The notes: generated from the sequence alone by a model not told the origin. A stretch of DNA of 64,000 nt from Hyphomicrobiales bacterium (GCA_900469955.1 UBYX01000010.1:186001-250000), one strand, 5' to 3'; numbered from the stretch's first letter, positions 8,420-17,074 are shown. Translations and numbers: made by a program.

Positions 8420-9082
8420 ATGCCCGACGACATTCAGCCCGAGGATTCGAAGCTCACCGTCACCAAACGGAAATGGGCCGAACAAGGAAAATTCCTCACC
8501 GGGCGTATTACCCGTCCGGAGACTGATCGTCTGCCCCCCGGCCAGCACCTCGTCAAGAACTGGCCGGTGCTCGACCTTGGCCAACAGCCGCGGGTTGCCG
8601 CCTCCCAATGGAAGCTCGACGTGCGCGGCCTCGTCAACAATCCCCGGACCTTCGACTGGGCGGCGTTCCAGGCCCTGCCGCAGAGCGAAATGCGCTCCGA
8701 CATCCATTGCGTGACGACCTGGTCGCGCTACGACAACAACTGGAAAGGCGTTTCCACCCACGACTTCCTCGATGCCGTCGATCCGAAGGACGAGGCCGTG
8801 GCAGTGATGCTGACGAGCTACGACGGCTATACCACAAACCTGCTTCTCTCCGACTTCGCCTCAATGGATGCGATCATCGTGACCGAATGGGAAGGCCAGC
8901 CGCTGACGGAAGAGCACGGCGGGCCGGTTCGGCTTGTCGTGCCGCATCTCTATTTCTGGAAAAGCGCAAAATGGCTCAACCGCATCGAGTTTCTCAGCCG
9001 GGATCGCGCCGGTTTCTGGGAGCAGAACGGCTACCACATGCGGGGCGATCCGTGGTCGGAAGAGCGGTATTCGGAGGATTGA
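8420..9082 (+). CDS. Sulfite-oxidase-like molybdopterin oxidoreductase
   Basis: A 220-residue protein of the oxidoreductase molybdopterin-binding family (PF00174). It has only the molybdenum domain, without the heme b5 or dimerisation domains of animal sulfite oxidase, so it resembles the bacterial YuiH-type short forms. C97 in DIHCVTTWSRYDNNW is the expected molybdenum thiolate ligand; HGGPVRLVVPHLYFWKSAKWL is the second family block. There is no signal peptide, so it is cytoplasmic, unlike MsrP. I chose the ATG at 8420 for its AAGGAG site; the longer frame from 8333 would overlap the divergent aminotransferase start. Substrate and electron acceptor are unknown. Confidence 0.88.
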   Translation: MPDDIQPEDSKLTVTKRKWAEQGKFLTGRITRPETDRLPPGQHLVKNWPVLDLGQQPRVAASQWKLDVRGLVNNPRTFDWAAFQALPQSEMRSDIHCVTTWSRYDNNWKGVSTHDFLDAVDPKDEAVAVMLTSYDGYTTNLLLSDFASMDAIIVTEWEGQPLTEEHGGPVRLVVPHLYFWKSAKWLNRIEFLSRDRAGFWEQNGYHMRGDPWSEERYSED

Positions 9083-9137
9083 GGCCGTCTACGTACAGCG
9101 GCGCTGTCGTGGATGGGTCTTCGGGACGGTGCGTGGA

Positions 9138-9222
9138 GCCCCTCCCCCTTTTGGGGAGTGGAGTTTTCTCCGAGTGAAAACCCCTCCCGCCTGCCGGCCA
9201 CCCTCCCCACAAGGGGGAGGGT
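9138..9222. repeat. Intergenic palindromic repeat element
   Basis: The 226-base gap between two convergent genes holds clustered inverted repeats: CCCCTCCCCC-TTTT-GGGGAG near 9140-9157 and CCCTCCCCAC-AAGGGGGAGGG at 9201-9221, joined by CCCCTCCCGCCTGCCGGCCA. This C/G-run pattern resembles small palindromic repeats scattered between genes of Rhizobiales genomes. It may act as a terminator for both flanking genes. Copy number cannot be judged from one window. Confidence 0.5.
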
Positions 9223-9308
9223 TAAGAATGCTGCACTGCACTGCCCACGTTACTATATTCGATCGTCTGCCACGACGGGCGAGAAGAGCTGCACGCCTTC
9301 CTCTAATC

Positions 9309-11600
9309 TCAGATCAGCTTCTCCAGCGTGATCGGCAGGTCGCGGACACGCTTGCCGGTTGCGTGGAAGACTGCATTGGCAATCGCCGGTGCGACACCGA
9401 CGATACCGACCTCACCCACGCCCTTGCCGCCCAGCACCGAGGCGTCGTGGTCGGGGATGCCGACGGAGATGACCTGGATATGCGGTATGTCCGCATTGGT
9501 CGGCACCAGGTAGTCTCCCATATTGTTGTTGATCACCCGGCCGAAGCGCTCGTCGATCAACCCCTCCTCGAGCAGCGCCTGACCGATGCCCATGATAATG
9601 CCGCCACGCCACTGGCTTTCGGCGAGCTTGGGATTGTAGATCCGGCCGCAGTCGAAGGCCGAGACGACGCGCGAAACCCGCACGGTGCCGAAATCCTCGT
9701 CCACCTTCACCTCGACGAAATGGGCGCACCAGCTATGCATGGAGAGATCGCCGGCCGTCGGTCCCTCGATATTGGCCATGGTCGTCCATGATCGTTTGTG
9801 ATCCTCCGGTCCGTTGGCGCCTTCCGGCAGCGTATTTCGCTGCGTCTCGATACGATCCCGGCCGATTGCCGACATCAGTTCGGCAAGGGTCAGTGAAGGA
9901 CCTTCGCCACGCGGCACGGAAATCCGGCCATCGGCGATGACAAGGGTATTCGCGCCGGTATCCCGGAACGGCGAATTGCTGTCGTTCAGCGCAAGACCGA
10001 TCAGCTCGTCGCGCGCTGCCGTGGCGGCCTTGTGGACGGCACCGGTGATGGCGCCGGCAAGCATCGACCCGCCGGCCACCGTCGCGCCCGGCAGCGAGGA
10101 ATCGCCAAGCTTGACGTCGACCTGTTCAGCCGGAACACCGAGCACTTCCGCCGCCGTCTGTGCGAGGATGGTATAGGTGCCCTGCCCCATGTCGATCGCA
10201 CCGCTGACAACTTCTACGCTGCCGTCGCCGAGGATGCGGATGAGAGCCTCGCTCGCCGCCTTGAGCACCGGAAAGGTGCCGCAGCCTATACCCCAGCCGA
10301 CGAGTTGCCGGCCATCCCGCATCGAACGCGGCTCGTGGCTGCGTTTTGACCAGCCGAAGACCTCGGCGCCAACCGTCAGAGCCTCGCGAAGTTGCCGCGT
10401 CGACCACGGCTTGCCGGACTGGTAGTCGTGATCGGCATAGTTCCTCAGCCGCAGTTCCAGCGGGTCCATTCCGATCGCGTAGGACAGCTCCTCGATGGCG
10501 CTTTCAAGCCCGAAGGCGCTGGGATTCTTGCCCGGCGCACGAAGTGCCCCCGGCGTCACTGTGTTGACCGGAACGAGCCGATGCTGCGTGCTCAGATTGG
10601 GCACGGCATAGAGCAAGGGTGTCGCCGCTCCCGTCTGCTCCGGAAAATCGGCAAGGACGGAGGTCTCGCTTGCACCGCGATGGACGATCGCCTGAAGAAC
10701 ACCATCCTTCGTCGCGCCGATCCGGATGGTCTGCCTGGTCGCCGCCCGGCCGCCATAGGCGGTGAAGGTCTGCGGGCGGGTGACGGCCAGCTTTACCGGC
10801 CGCCCAAGCTTGCGCGCGGCCGCGGCCGCAACCGCGCTATAGGTATAGCCCATGGCCTTTGAGCCGAAACCGCCGCCGATGAAGGGCGACACGATCCGCA
10901 CATTGTCGGCGGGAATATTAAACCATTCCGCATAAGTGCGTGCCATGCCGTGCGTCCATTGGCTCGGCTCCCAGACGGTCAGGAAGTCCCCTTCCCATTT
11001 TACGGTCAGTCCGTGAGGTTCGATCGGCACGTGATATTCCCGCGGCGTCCGGTATTCCGCCTCGATCCTGATATCAGCGGCGGCATAGGCGGCCTCGGCA
11101 TCACCCCAGCCGACGCTCAGCATGTCCACGAGCCTGCCCTCGCCGGCGTTGGGATCGTCGAGACCCGTCACGGGCTGCGTCTCCTCGTAAGAAACCTTCA
11201 CCAGTTTGGCCGCCTCCGTCGCCTGCTCCAGCGTCTCCGCCACGACGGCGGCAATCGCCTGACCGTTGAAGCTGACCTCACGCGGCAGCGGATGGAAGGG
11301 CTGGTTGTCGGGCCGATTACCGAACCAGTCGGACGCCACCAGAAGGCCGAGATCGTCTTCCGGCGTAAAGACCGACAGAACGCCGGGCGCAGCCTTTGCC
11401 TTCCCGGCATCGACCGCGACAACACGGCCGGCGGCAATGGTGCTCTGCACCAGCACCGCGTGAACGAGGTTCTTCACTGGCTGTTCGAGAGCATAGGTCG
11501 CGCCGCCGGTGGTCTTCAGTTTGCCGTCGAGCCGCGAAAAGCGGCCGCCCACCATGCCGTCGGCGGCATCGCCATGTTTGCGGGTTTCCATGATGGTCAT
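9309..11600 (-). CDS. paoC: Aldehyde oxidoreductase molybdenum-binding subunit (PaoC/xanthine dehydrogenase family)
   Basis: A 763-residue large subunit of a xanthine oxidase family enzyme. It carries the N-terminal hammerhead domain (RLDGKLKTTGGATYALE onward) and the molybdopterin domain with GGGFGSKAMG, RAPGKNPSAFGLESAIEEL and the C-terminal GGKGVGEVGIVGVAPAIANA with the active-site glutamate. It oxidises an aldehyde or N-heterocycle using water as oxygen source. The ATG at 11600 overlaps the FAD-subunit stop as ATGA and is preferred over the upstream extension. It is the last gene of a three-gene operon in the order Fe-S, FAD, Mo, as in E. coli paoABC (yagTSR). Confidence 0.85.
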   Translation of the reverse strand: MTIMETRKHGDAADGMVGGRFSRLDGKLKTTGGATYALEQPVKNLVHAVLVQSTIAAGRVVAVDAGKAKAAPGVLSVFTPEDDLGLLVASDWFGNRPDNQPFHPLPREVSFNGQAIAAVVAETLEQATEAAKLVKVSYEETQPVTGLDDPNAGEGRLVDMLSVGWGDAEAAYAAADIRIEAEYRTPREYHVPIEPHGLTVKWEGDFLTVWEPSQWTHGMARTYAEWFNIPADNVRIVSPFIGGGFGSKAMGYTYSAVAAAAARKLGRPVKLAVTRPQTFTAYGGRAATRQTIRIGATKDGVLQAIVHRGASETSVLADFPEQTGAATPLLYAVPNLSTQHRLVPVNTVTPGALRAPGKNPSAFGLESAIEELSYAIGMDPLELRLRNYADHDYQSGKPWSTRQLREALTVGAEVFGWSKRSHEPRSMRDGRQLVGWGIGCGTFPVLKAASEALIRILGDGSVEVVSGAIDMGQGTYTILAQTAAEVLGVPAEQVDVKLGDSSLPGATVAGGSMLAGAITGAVHKAATAARDELIGLALNDSNSPFRDTGANTLVIADGRISVPRGEGPSLTLAELMSAIGRDRIETQRNTLPEGANGPEDHKRSWTTMANIEGPTAGDLSMHSWCAHFVEVKVDEDFGTVRVSRVVSAFDCGRIYNPKLAESQWRGGIIMGIGQALLEEGLIDERFGRVINNNMGDYLVPTNADIPHIQVISVGIPDHDASVLGGKGVGEVGIVGVAPAIANAVFHATGKRVRDLPITLEKLI

Positions 11601-12580
11601 GCCAGACCTCCCATTGTCAGAATGGCGCGTGCGACGACGCGCGGCGCAAGTTCGATCTTGTAGCGGTTGCCGCCATGTGAAACGGCACCTTCCACGGAGA
11701 GGCGGCTTGCCTTCTCCACGGCCTCGACGTTCAGCACCGTGCCAATCAGTGACTGCTCCACGGCGCGAGCGCGCCATGGCCTGGTGGCAACACCGCCGAG
11801 CGCGACCCGGATGTCCCGCACGGTCTTCCCGTCCGCCTCGAATTCGATTCCGACTGCAGCACTGGCCGCGGCGAATTCGTAGGATTGCCGGTCTCGCACC
11901 TTCAGATAGGTCGAGTTCTTCGCGGCCGGAGAGGCTGGAATGGCGATGCCGGTGATGATCTCACCCTTCTTCAGCACGGTCTCCCAGTCGGGCGTTTCCC
12001 CTGGCAGCATGTAGAAGTCTTCGATCGCAACCCTGCGGCGGCCCATTTCCACATACGCATCGAAGGCGACCAGTGCCACCGCAAGATCACCAGGGTTGAC
12101 CGCTATGCAGGCCCTGCTCGTGCCGAGAACGGCGTGGTTGCGGGTCACGCCGCCGATCGCCGAACAGCCGGAACCGGGATTGCGCTTGTTGCAGGCCGGG
12201 AAAACGCCCGGCTCGCGGAAATAGGAACAGCGGGTCCGCTGTAACAGATTGCCGCCGATCGTCGCCATGTTGCGTAGCTGAGCGGAGGCGGCGAGCGACA
12301 GGGATTGGGCAACGGCGGGAAATGCTGCCTTCACTCCGGGATGATCGGCTACCTCTCCCATCTTGGCGAGAGCACCGATCGTCGCTCCATTTGCATCGAC
12401 GGTCATATCGCCGAGGCCGGCTAGATGAGTGATATCGACGAGGGTATCCGGTTCGGTTACGCCGCATTTGGCCAGATCGAGCAAGGTCGTACCGCCAGCC
12501 AGCAGCATGGCGCCGGCGTCAAGTGTCGCACGGCTGGCTTCTTCGGTGGAAGCGGCGCGGAAATAGGAAAAATCGCGCAT
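11597..12580 (-). CDS. paoB: Aldehyde oxidoreductase FAD-binding subunit (PaoB type)
   Basis: A 327-residue FAD subunit. FAD-contact segments are AGGTTLLDLAKCG (about 28-40) and ATIGGNLLQRT (about 105-115). Directly after comes a four-cysteine insertion (TRCSYFR, ACNKRNPG, SGCSAIGG, and later SRACIAVNPGD) that in E. coli PaoB binds an extra [4Fe-4S] cluster and is absent from ordinary xanthine dehydrogenases. This insertion is the best reason to choose the Pao subgroup. Both ends overlap neighbouring genes by one to four bases, so the operon is translationally coupled. Confidence 0.85.
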   Translation of the reverse strand: MRDFSYFRAASTEEASRATLDAGAMLLAGGTTLLDLAKCGVTEPDTLVDITHLAGLGDMTVDANGATIGALAKMGEVADHPGVKAAFPAVAQSLSLAASAQLRNMATIGGNLLQRTRCSYFREPGVFPACNKRNPGSGCSAIGGVTRNHAVLGTSRACIAVNPGDLAVALVAFDAYVEMGRRRVAIEDFYMLPGETPDWETVLKKGEIITGIAIPASPAAKNSTYLKVRDRQSYEFAAASAAVGIEFEADGKTVRDIRVALGGVATRPWRARAVEQSLIGTVLNVEAVEKASRLSVEGAVSHGGNRYKIELAPRVVARAILTMGGLA

Positions 12581-13092
12581 CAGGCCACCTCCGCCTTGTC
12601 CTTTGCCGCTACCCCTGTCGCAGCCATCTCCGCCGCTTCGCGGACAGCCGCGACGATGCTGTTATAGGCCCCGCACCGACAGAGATTGCCGGACATGTAT
12701 TCGCGGATCTCCTCCTCCGAGCCTGCATGCCCTTCGCGGATACAGGCAACCGCCGACATGATCTGGCCCGGCGTGCAGTAACCGCACTGAAAGGCATCGT
12801 TTTCGATGAACGCCGCCTGCACGGGATGCAGGTCGCCGCCTTCCGCTGCGATCCCTTCGATCGTGGTGATCTGCCTGCCTTCCACCTGAGCAGCGAGAGT
12901 GAGACAGGAGAGCACGCGCTTTCCGTCGACATGGCAGGTGCAGGCGCCGCACTGGCCCTGGTCGCAGCCCTTCTTGGTGCCGGTCAGTGCGAGGCTCTCC
13001 CGCAGGGCGTCGAGCAGGGTGACGCGCGGCTCGACATCAAGCTCGTGCTGTTTGCCGTTGATATCGAGTGAAAGATGAATGGTTCGTGTCAT
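12580..13092 (-). CDS. paoA: Aldehyde oxidoreductase [2Fe-2S] subunit (PaoA type)
   Basis: A 170-residue electron-transfer subunit with two [2Fe-2S] clusters: the plant-ferredoxin type (KKGCDQGQCGACTCHVDGK ... LSC, about residues 42-62) and the helical C-terminal type (QCGYCTPGQ about 101-109, then NLCRCGAYNSI about 134-144). E. coli PaoA has a long twin-arginine signal that sends the complex to the periplasm. Here the protein starts directly at MTRTIHLSLDINGK, so the complex should be cytoplasmic. It is the first gene of the operon, divergent from a TetR gene with a palindromic operator between them. Confidence 0.88.
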   Translation of the reverse strand: MTRTIHLSLDINGKQHELDVEPRVTLLDALRESLALTGTKKGCDQGQCGACTCHVDGKRVLSCLTLAAQVEGRQITTIEGIAAEGGDLHPVQAAFIENDAFQCGYCTPGQIMSAVACIREGHAGSEEEIREYMSGNLCRCGAYNSIVAAVREAAEMAATGVAAKDKAEVA

Positions 13093-13250
13093 GATAAGCT
13101 CCTGCTATCGTCACGAATTGAATTTCTGGATCGAGGTCCGCTAGCCGAACCACCGGCTTGCTCTAGATAAGGTCGCTGGGGCGCGTGGTCGCATCTTTCA
13201 GCATGACACCCGGCCCCCTCCTGGACTATGAGGTAGATGACGCTCCGCAC

Positions 13251-13270
13251 AAACGGAGGCGCCTCCGTTT
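13251..13270. promoter_or_regulatory. Perfect 20-bp palindrome, probable TetR operator
   Basis: AAACGGAGGC joined to its exact reverse complement GCCTCCGTTT, with no spacer. It lies between the divergent paoA (start 13092) and the TetR gene, 56 bases before the proposed TetR start. Size and position fit an operator bound by the TetR dimer to control both directions. If the TetR gene started at the first in-frame GTG (13185) the palindrome would be inside the coding region, which is a further reason to prefer the later start. Confidence 0.65.
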
Positions 13271-13325
13271 AACTAGATGTCATCCTGACTTTCGTCAAGT
13301 CCTCATTCCGTCTGGAGCATGTATT

Positions 13326-13919
13326 TTGGCCACGGCCGAACCGAAGACCCCACCGCCCGCACCATCCAAGCTCCGCGCCGATGCTCGCCGCAACCGCGAC
13401 AAGCTGGTCGAAGTGGCTGCCGCCGCCTTCGCGGAAAAGGGCGTCGAGACGTCGCTCGAAGATATAGCGCGGCAGGCTGGCGTCGGCATCGGCACGCTCT
13501 ATCGGCATTTTCCGACCCGCGAACATCTGGTCGAGGTGATCTACCGCCGCGAACTGGAAAGCCTCGCCGGCGCGGCGACGGAGCTTGCCGAGAAACATCC
13601 GCCGGACGTGGCACTCGAGGAATGGATGCGGCGCTTTGTCGGCTATATCGCGACCAAGCGCGGCATGGCGAACAGCCTGAAGATCCTGATGAATTCCAAC
13701 TCGACACTATTTGCGGAAGGCTTCGGGAACATACGAAGCGCCTTCGAGCGTCTCGTCTGGGCCGCCGGAGAAAAGGGCCTCATCCGGACAGACATCGACA
13801 CCGCGGACCTGCTGCAGGCGCTCTCCAGCATTTATTCCATGCCGGATTCCCCTGACTGGCGCGAGCGTTCCCACCGTCTGATCGGGCTTCTCATGGATGG
13901 CCTGCGGGCGCGAAAATAG
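13326..13919 (+). CDS. TetR family regulator, divergent from paoABC
   Basis: About 197 residues. The helix-turn-helix lies at roughly residues 15-62 (RDKLVEVAAAAFAEKGVETSLEDIARQAGVGIGTLYRHF), followed by a TetR ligand domain. The frame is open from 13185, but the region before 13326 is arginine-rich nonsense that covers the palindrome. A TTG at 13326 with CTGGAG nine bases upstream gives the start TAEPKTPPPAPSKLRADARRNRD, with the proline-rich then basic lead-in common in this family. It most likely represses the divergent aldehyde oxidoreductase operon in response to the substrate. The start remains moderately uncertain. Confidence 0.8.
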   Translation: MATAEPKTPPPAPSKLRADARRNRDKLVEVAAAAFAEKGVETSLEDIARQAGVGIGTLYRHFPTREHLVEVIYRRELESLAGAATELAEKHPPDVALEEWMRRFVGYIATKRGMANSLKILMNSNSTLFAEGFGNIRSAFERLVWAAGEKGLIRTDIDTADLLQALSSIYSMPDSPDWRERSHRLIGLLMDGLRARK

Positions 13920-13931
13920 GGCTGGTTGCCA

Positions 13932-14738
13932 TCACCCGCTTTCCGCAGTCCGGCGCAGAAGCCGTGCCGTCTCGTCATTGGCGGGGAAGAAGGATTCGAT
14001 GGCCAGTTCCGACAAGGTGACATCCACCGGAGTGCCGAAGACCGTCGTCGTCGAGATGAACGAAAGACAGCCAGCTTCCGTCCGCAATTGCATGGGCACG
14101 GCGATCCCGGCGTAGTCGCTTCGCGGCTTCGAAGGGGTTTCTGGGGGAACCGGATAGCCGGACAACTCCTCCAGCAGCCCTTTCAAGATAGGGTCGCCCG
14201 TGGCCGCGATCTGCTGATGCAACCGCTCAAGCAGATGATTTCGCCACTCGGCTAGGTTGGCGATGCGCGGCGCCAGCCCCTGCGGATGCAGGCTCAGCCG
14301 CAGGACATTGACCGGTCCATCGAGAAGCGAGGCGTCGGCCACGCCGGCAAGCAGCGGTGCCACGGCGGCATTTGCCGCCACCAGCGTCCAGTGCCGGTCG
14401 ACGGCAAGTGCCGGGAAGGGTTCGTGACCCTTGAGCACCATGTCGATGGCTTTGCGGGCCGCTGCGAGAGCCGGATCGTCCAGCTTTCGCTCCGCATAGA
14501 CAGGCGCGAAGCCTGCCGCGAGCAGCATGGGGTTCCGCTCGCGTAGCGGCACTTCCAGCCGCTCGGCGAGATGCAGAAGCATGTCGCGGCTTGGAAGCGA
14601 CCGCCCGCTTTCGATGAAGCTGAGATGGCGCTGCGAAATCTCGGCCTCCAGCGCAAGGTCGAGCTGGCTCATGCGCCGGCGGCGGCGCCAGTCGCGCAGG
14701 AAATCACCGAGAGGACGGGCGGTCGCAATCGTGTTCAT
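13932..14738 (-). CDS. XRE-type regulator with MmyB-like ligand domain
   Basis: A 268-residue transcription factor. Residues about 10-65 are an XRE helix-turn-helix (LGDFLRDWRRRRRMSQLDLALEAEISQRHLSFIESGRS); the remainder is the PAS-like MmyB ligand-binding domain (PF17765), recognised from HEPFPALAVDRHWTLVAANAAV and the later LPNLAEWR-type text. The start at 14738 overlaps the stop of the SnoaL-like gene as ATGA, so the two form an operon. In this family the regulator often controls the small enzyme beside it. It converges on the TetR gene with 12 bases between the stops. Confidence 0.85.
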   Translation of the reverse strand: MNTIATARPLGDFLRDWRRRRRMSQLDLALEAEISQRHLSFIESGRSLPSRDMLLHLAERLEVPLRERNPMLLAAGFAPVYAERKLDDPALAAARKAIDMVLKGHEPFPALAVDRHWTLVAANAAVAPLLAGVADASLLDGPVNVLRLSLHPQGLAPRIANLAEWRNHLLERLHQQIAATGDPILKGLLEELSGYPVPPETPSKPRSDYAGIAVPMQLRTEAGCLSFISTTTVFGTPVDVTLSELAIESFFPANDETARLLRRTAESG

Positions 14739-15100
14739 GCGGCGGCCGGAACCTGATCGAGGAAACCGTGAACCGCCTTCAGGCGTCCGTTTTCGAGCAT
14801 TGCGAAATCGGTACCCTTGATGATCGGCTCGCTGCCTTGCGGCCCAAGACCCCACGAAAAGCGCAGGTTGTCGCCGTGGCTGTCCGCCGCCCCGAGCAAC
14901 TCGAAGCGAAAACCGGGGAAGCGCGCCTGCACCGCTTCGACCAAGCCGTTGATCTCCTCATGCCCCTCCCCGCGCATCAGGGGATCCACATAGAGAGCCT
15001 CGTTTGTCCAGACTTCCGCGATCATGGCGCGACGGCGGACGAGATCCGTCTCGTTCCAGATGGCGAGATAACGTTCGGCGTGGGTATTTGCATCGGTCAT
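14735..15100 (-). CDS. SnoaL/NTF2-like small protein
   Basis: A 121-residue single-domain protein of the SnoaL-like or nuclear-transport-factor-2 fold (cone-shaped alpha+beta barrel). Typical pieces are AERYLAIWNETDLVRRRAMIAEVW at the start, YVDPLMRGEGHEEINGLVEA and the C-terminal GTDFAMLENGRLKAVHGFLD. The ATG at 15100 follows AAAAGGAGAAG; a longer frame to 15259 has no ribosome site. Members are isomerases, hydrolases or ligand carriers, and this one cannot be assigned. It is co-transcribed with the XRE-MmyB regulator, so it may act on that regulator's ligand. Confidence 0.82.
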   Translation of the reverse strand: MTDANTHAERYLAIWNETDLVRRRAMIAEVWTNEALYVDPLMRGEGHEEINGLVEAVQARFPGFRFELLGAADSHGDNLRFSWGLGPQGSEPIIKGTDFAMLENGRLKAVHGFLDQVPAAA

Positions 15101-15189
15101 TTCTCTTCTCCTTTTGTCGCCCGGTTCGTTGCAGGCAGGGCGATCATGGGCAGCCCGCGGCATCGTCTCAATTACGCGGCAGGTAATAA

Positions 15190-15801
15190 CTATCGCTCCG
15201 AAAGCGCAAGTCGGGCGCCGAGCAGGACGAAGGCAGCCGCGAAGGTTCGGCGCATCCACGCGAGGATGGCCGGGCGGGAAATGACATGGTTCCGCACCGA
15301 TGCCGCGAAGAACCCATAGATGACAAAAACGCCGAAGGTCATCAGCATGAAGACGAGGCTGAGCTCGGTCATGCGAAGGATCGGAGAAACCTCAGCGGGG
15401 CTGACGAACTGTGGCAGGAAGGCAAAGAAGAAAATCGATAGCTTGGGATTAAGCGCATTTGCGAGAATGGCTGACACGATGACCTGCCGGACCGGTCGTG
15501 CCGTGGCTTCCGGTTCAACGCTCAGCGCCCCTTTTTCTTTCAGCACCTGCCAGGCCATGAACAGGAGATAGGCGACGCCGAGATATTTGACGGCGTCGAA
15601 AGCGAGCGCGCTTGCATGCAAGAGCGCCGCGAGACCGGAAACGGCTGCTGCCACATGCGGCAGAATGCCGAGCGTGCAGCCGAAGGCGGCAACGATGCTA
15701 GCCCTCGCCCCGCGGGAAAGGCCTGCGGCGAGAGTGATGAGCACCCCGGTACCCGGTGATGCCACGACGATAAACGAGGTGAGGAGAAATTCAGGAGTCA
15801 T
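15190..15801 (-). CDS. LysE family exporter
   Basis: A 203-residue inner-membrane protein with about six transmembrane helices and the LysE/RhtB opening TPEFLLTSFIVVASPGTGVLITLAAGLSRG, in which the SPGP-like turn and G-rich helix are typical. The family exports amino acids or homoserine-lactone-like compounds. The ATG at 15801 is preceded by AAAGGG with proper spacing; a TTG five codons earlier overlaps that site and is rejected. It diverges from psuK across a 152-base region that carries the octamer palindromes. Substrate unknown. Confidence 0.85.
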   Translation of the reverse strand: MTPEFLLTSFIVVASPGTGVLITLAAGLSRGARASIVAAFGCTLGILPHVAAAVSGLAALLHASALAFDAVKYLGVAYLLFMAWQVLKEKGALSVEPEATARPVRQVIVSAILANALNPKLSIFFFAFLPQFVSPAEVSPILRMTELSLVFMLMTFGVFVIYGFFAASVRNHVISRPAILAWMRRTFAAAFVLLGARLALSER

Positions 15802-15890
15802 GGACGGCCCTTTCAAAACTTTTGACCAAAGCTATGCCGAAGCGCCGTCCTCATTCTTGAACAAAATTGCAGTTTCAAGGGCGTTCAAAA

Positions 15891-15917
15891 ACAATTGTTG
15901 ACATTGAAGACAATTGT
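15891..15917. promoter_or_regulatory. Two tandem ACAATTGT palindromes upstream of psuK
   Basis: Identical octamers ACAATTGT occur at 15891-15898 and 15910-15917, centre to centre 19 bases, close to two helical turns. Each is self-complementary, the first extending to AACAATTGTT. They end 36 bases before the psuK start and lie in the divergent lysE-psuK region. Such phased short palindromes suit cooperative binding by a dimeric repressor; the winged-helix domain of PsuK itself is a candidate binder. Confidence 0.5.
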
Positions 15918-15953
15918 TTCCAAAAAAGGCTCCAATCCCGCCAGGACGTTGCG

Positions 15954-17063
15954 ATGGAAGAACTGACCACTCAGGAAGCTGCCGTACTGGCAATCATCAG
16001 GGACAATCCCTTTGCCGGGCAGCAGGAGATCGCGACTGCGCTGGGCCTGGCTCGCTCCACCGTCGCCGCGCATATCGTGCAGCTGATGCAGAAGGGGCAT
16101 ATCCTCGGCAGGGGCTATGTGATGCCGACGCCGACCCGTGCGGTTTGCATCGGAGGCGCGGTGCTCGACAGAAAATATCACGCACGAAGCGCTCTTGTTC
16201 GCGGCACGTCCAATCCTGCCGAGAGCGGCCGCAGCCTGGGCGGTGTCGCTCGCAACGTGGCGGAAAACCTCGCCCGGCTTGGGACCGCCACGAACTTCGT
16301 CTCGATCGTCGGCGAGGATGAGGGCGGCCGCACGCTGTTGAGCCATATGCGGGACCAAGGCATCGACGTGAGCCAGGTCCTGACGAGTGCCGAACGTTCG
16401 ACAGCCGAATACGTAGCGGTGCTCGAGCCAGATGGAGAATTGGCCTTCGGTATCGCCGACATGGGCATATTCGACCTTTTTCGCCCGGAACACCTCGATC
16501 GGATCTGGCCGCATCTAGCATCGGCCAGCTGGGTTTTTTCAGACTGCAACCCTCCCGCCGAAACGCTTGCCGCATTGATCGAAAAGCGCCGCGATGCACG
16601 CTTCCGCTTGGCCATCGATGCGGTATCGACAGCCAAGGCCATGCGCCTGCCAAGAGACCTTTCCGGCATCGACCTTTTGTTCATGAACATCGATGAGGCA
16701 AACGCCATCCTGCAGCGTGAAGGGCGCGAGCCCCTCAAAGATGCCAAGGAAGCGGCACTTGCGCTGCAGGCCGCCGGAGCCCGCGAGGCAATCGTCACGA
16801 TGGGAGCCAAGGGGATCGCCGTGGCTGGTCTCGAAGGGGCCCGGACATTTCCCGCCGTTCGTGCAAAACCGGTCGACATGACCGGCGCGGGCGATGCCAT
16901 GATTGCCGGAACGCTTCATCGCGTCATATCCGGTGACGACACCTATGCCGCCGCGCGGACCGGCACTCTGCTTGGAGCGCTCACCACCGAGAGCGCGGCA
17001 AGCGTCCATACCGAACTCTCCGAACGCCTGCTCGAAGCCAATATCCACCGGCTGGCCGATTGA
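15954..17063 (+). CDS. psuK: Pseudouridine kinase (PfkB family) with N-terminal winged helix
   Basis: A 369-residue protein. Residues 1-55 form a MarR/Lrp-like winged helix (TTQEAAVLAIIRDNPF, then QQEIATALGLARSTVAAHIVQLMQKGHILGRGYVM). The rest is a PfkB ribokinase-type kinase with VCIGGAVLDRKYHA at the start, GGVARNVAENLARLG, and the C-terminal anion-hole/base motif DMTGAGDAMIAG. It phosphorylates pseudouridine to the 5'-phosphate, the substrate of PsuG encoded 12 bases downstream. E. coli PsuK lacks the winged helix, whereas the related YeiI has one. The start at 15954 gives a clean winged helix; the frame extends upstream to 15867 across the octamer palindromes, which is unlikely. Confidence 0.82.
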   Translation: MEELTTQEAAVLAIIRDNPFAGQQEIATALGLARSTVAAHIVQLMQKGHILGRGYVMPTPTRAVCIGGAVLDRKYHARSALVRGTSNPAESGRSLGGVARNVAENLARLGTATNFVSIVGEDEGGRTLLSHMRDQGIDVSQVLTSAERSTAEYVAVLEPDGELAFGIADMGIFDLFRPEHLDRIWPHLASASWVFSDCNPPAETLAALIEKRRDARFRLAIDAVSTAKAMRLPRDLSGIDLLFMNIDEANAILQREGREPLKDAKEAALALQAAGAREAIVTMGAKGIAVAGLEGARTFPAVRAKPVDMTGAGDAMIAGTLHRVISGDDTYAAARTGTLLGALTTESAASVHTELSERLLEANIHRLAD

Positions 17064-17074
17064 AAGGAAAAACC

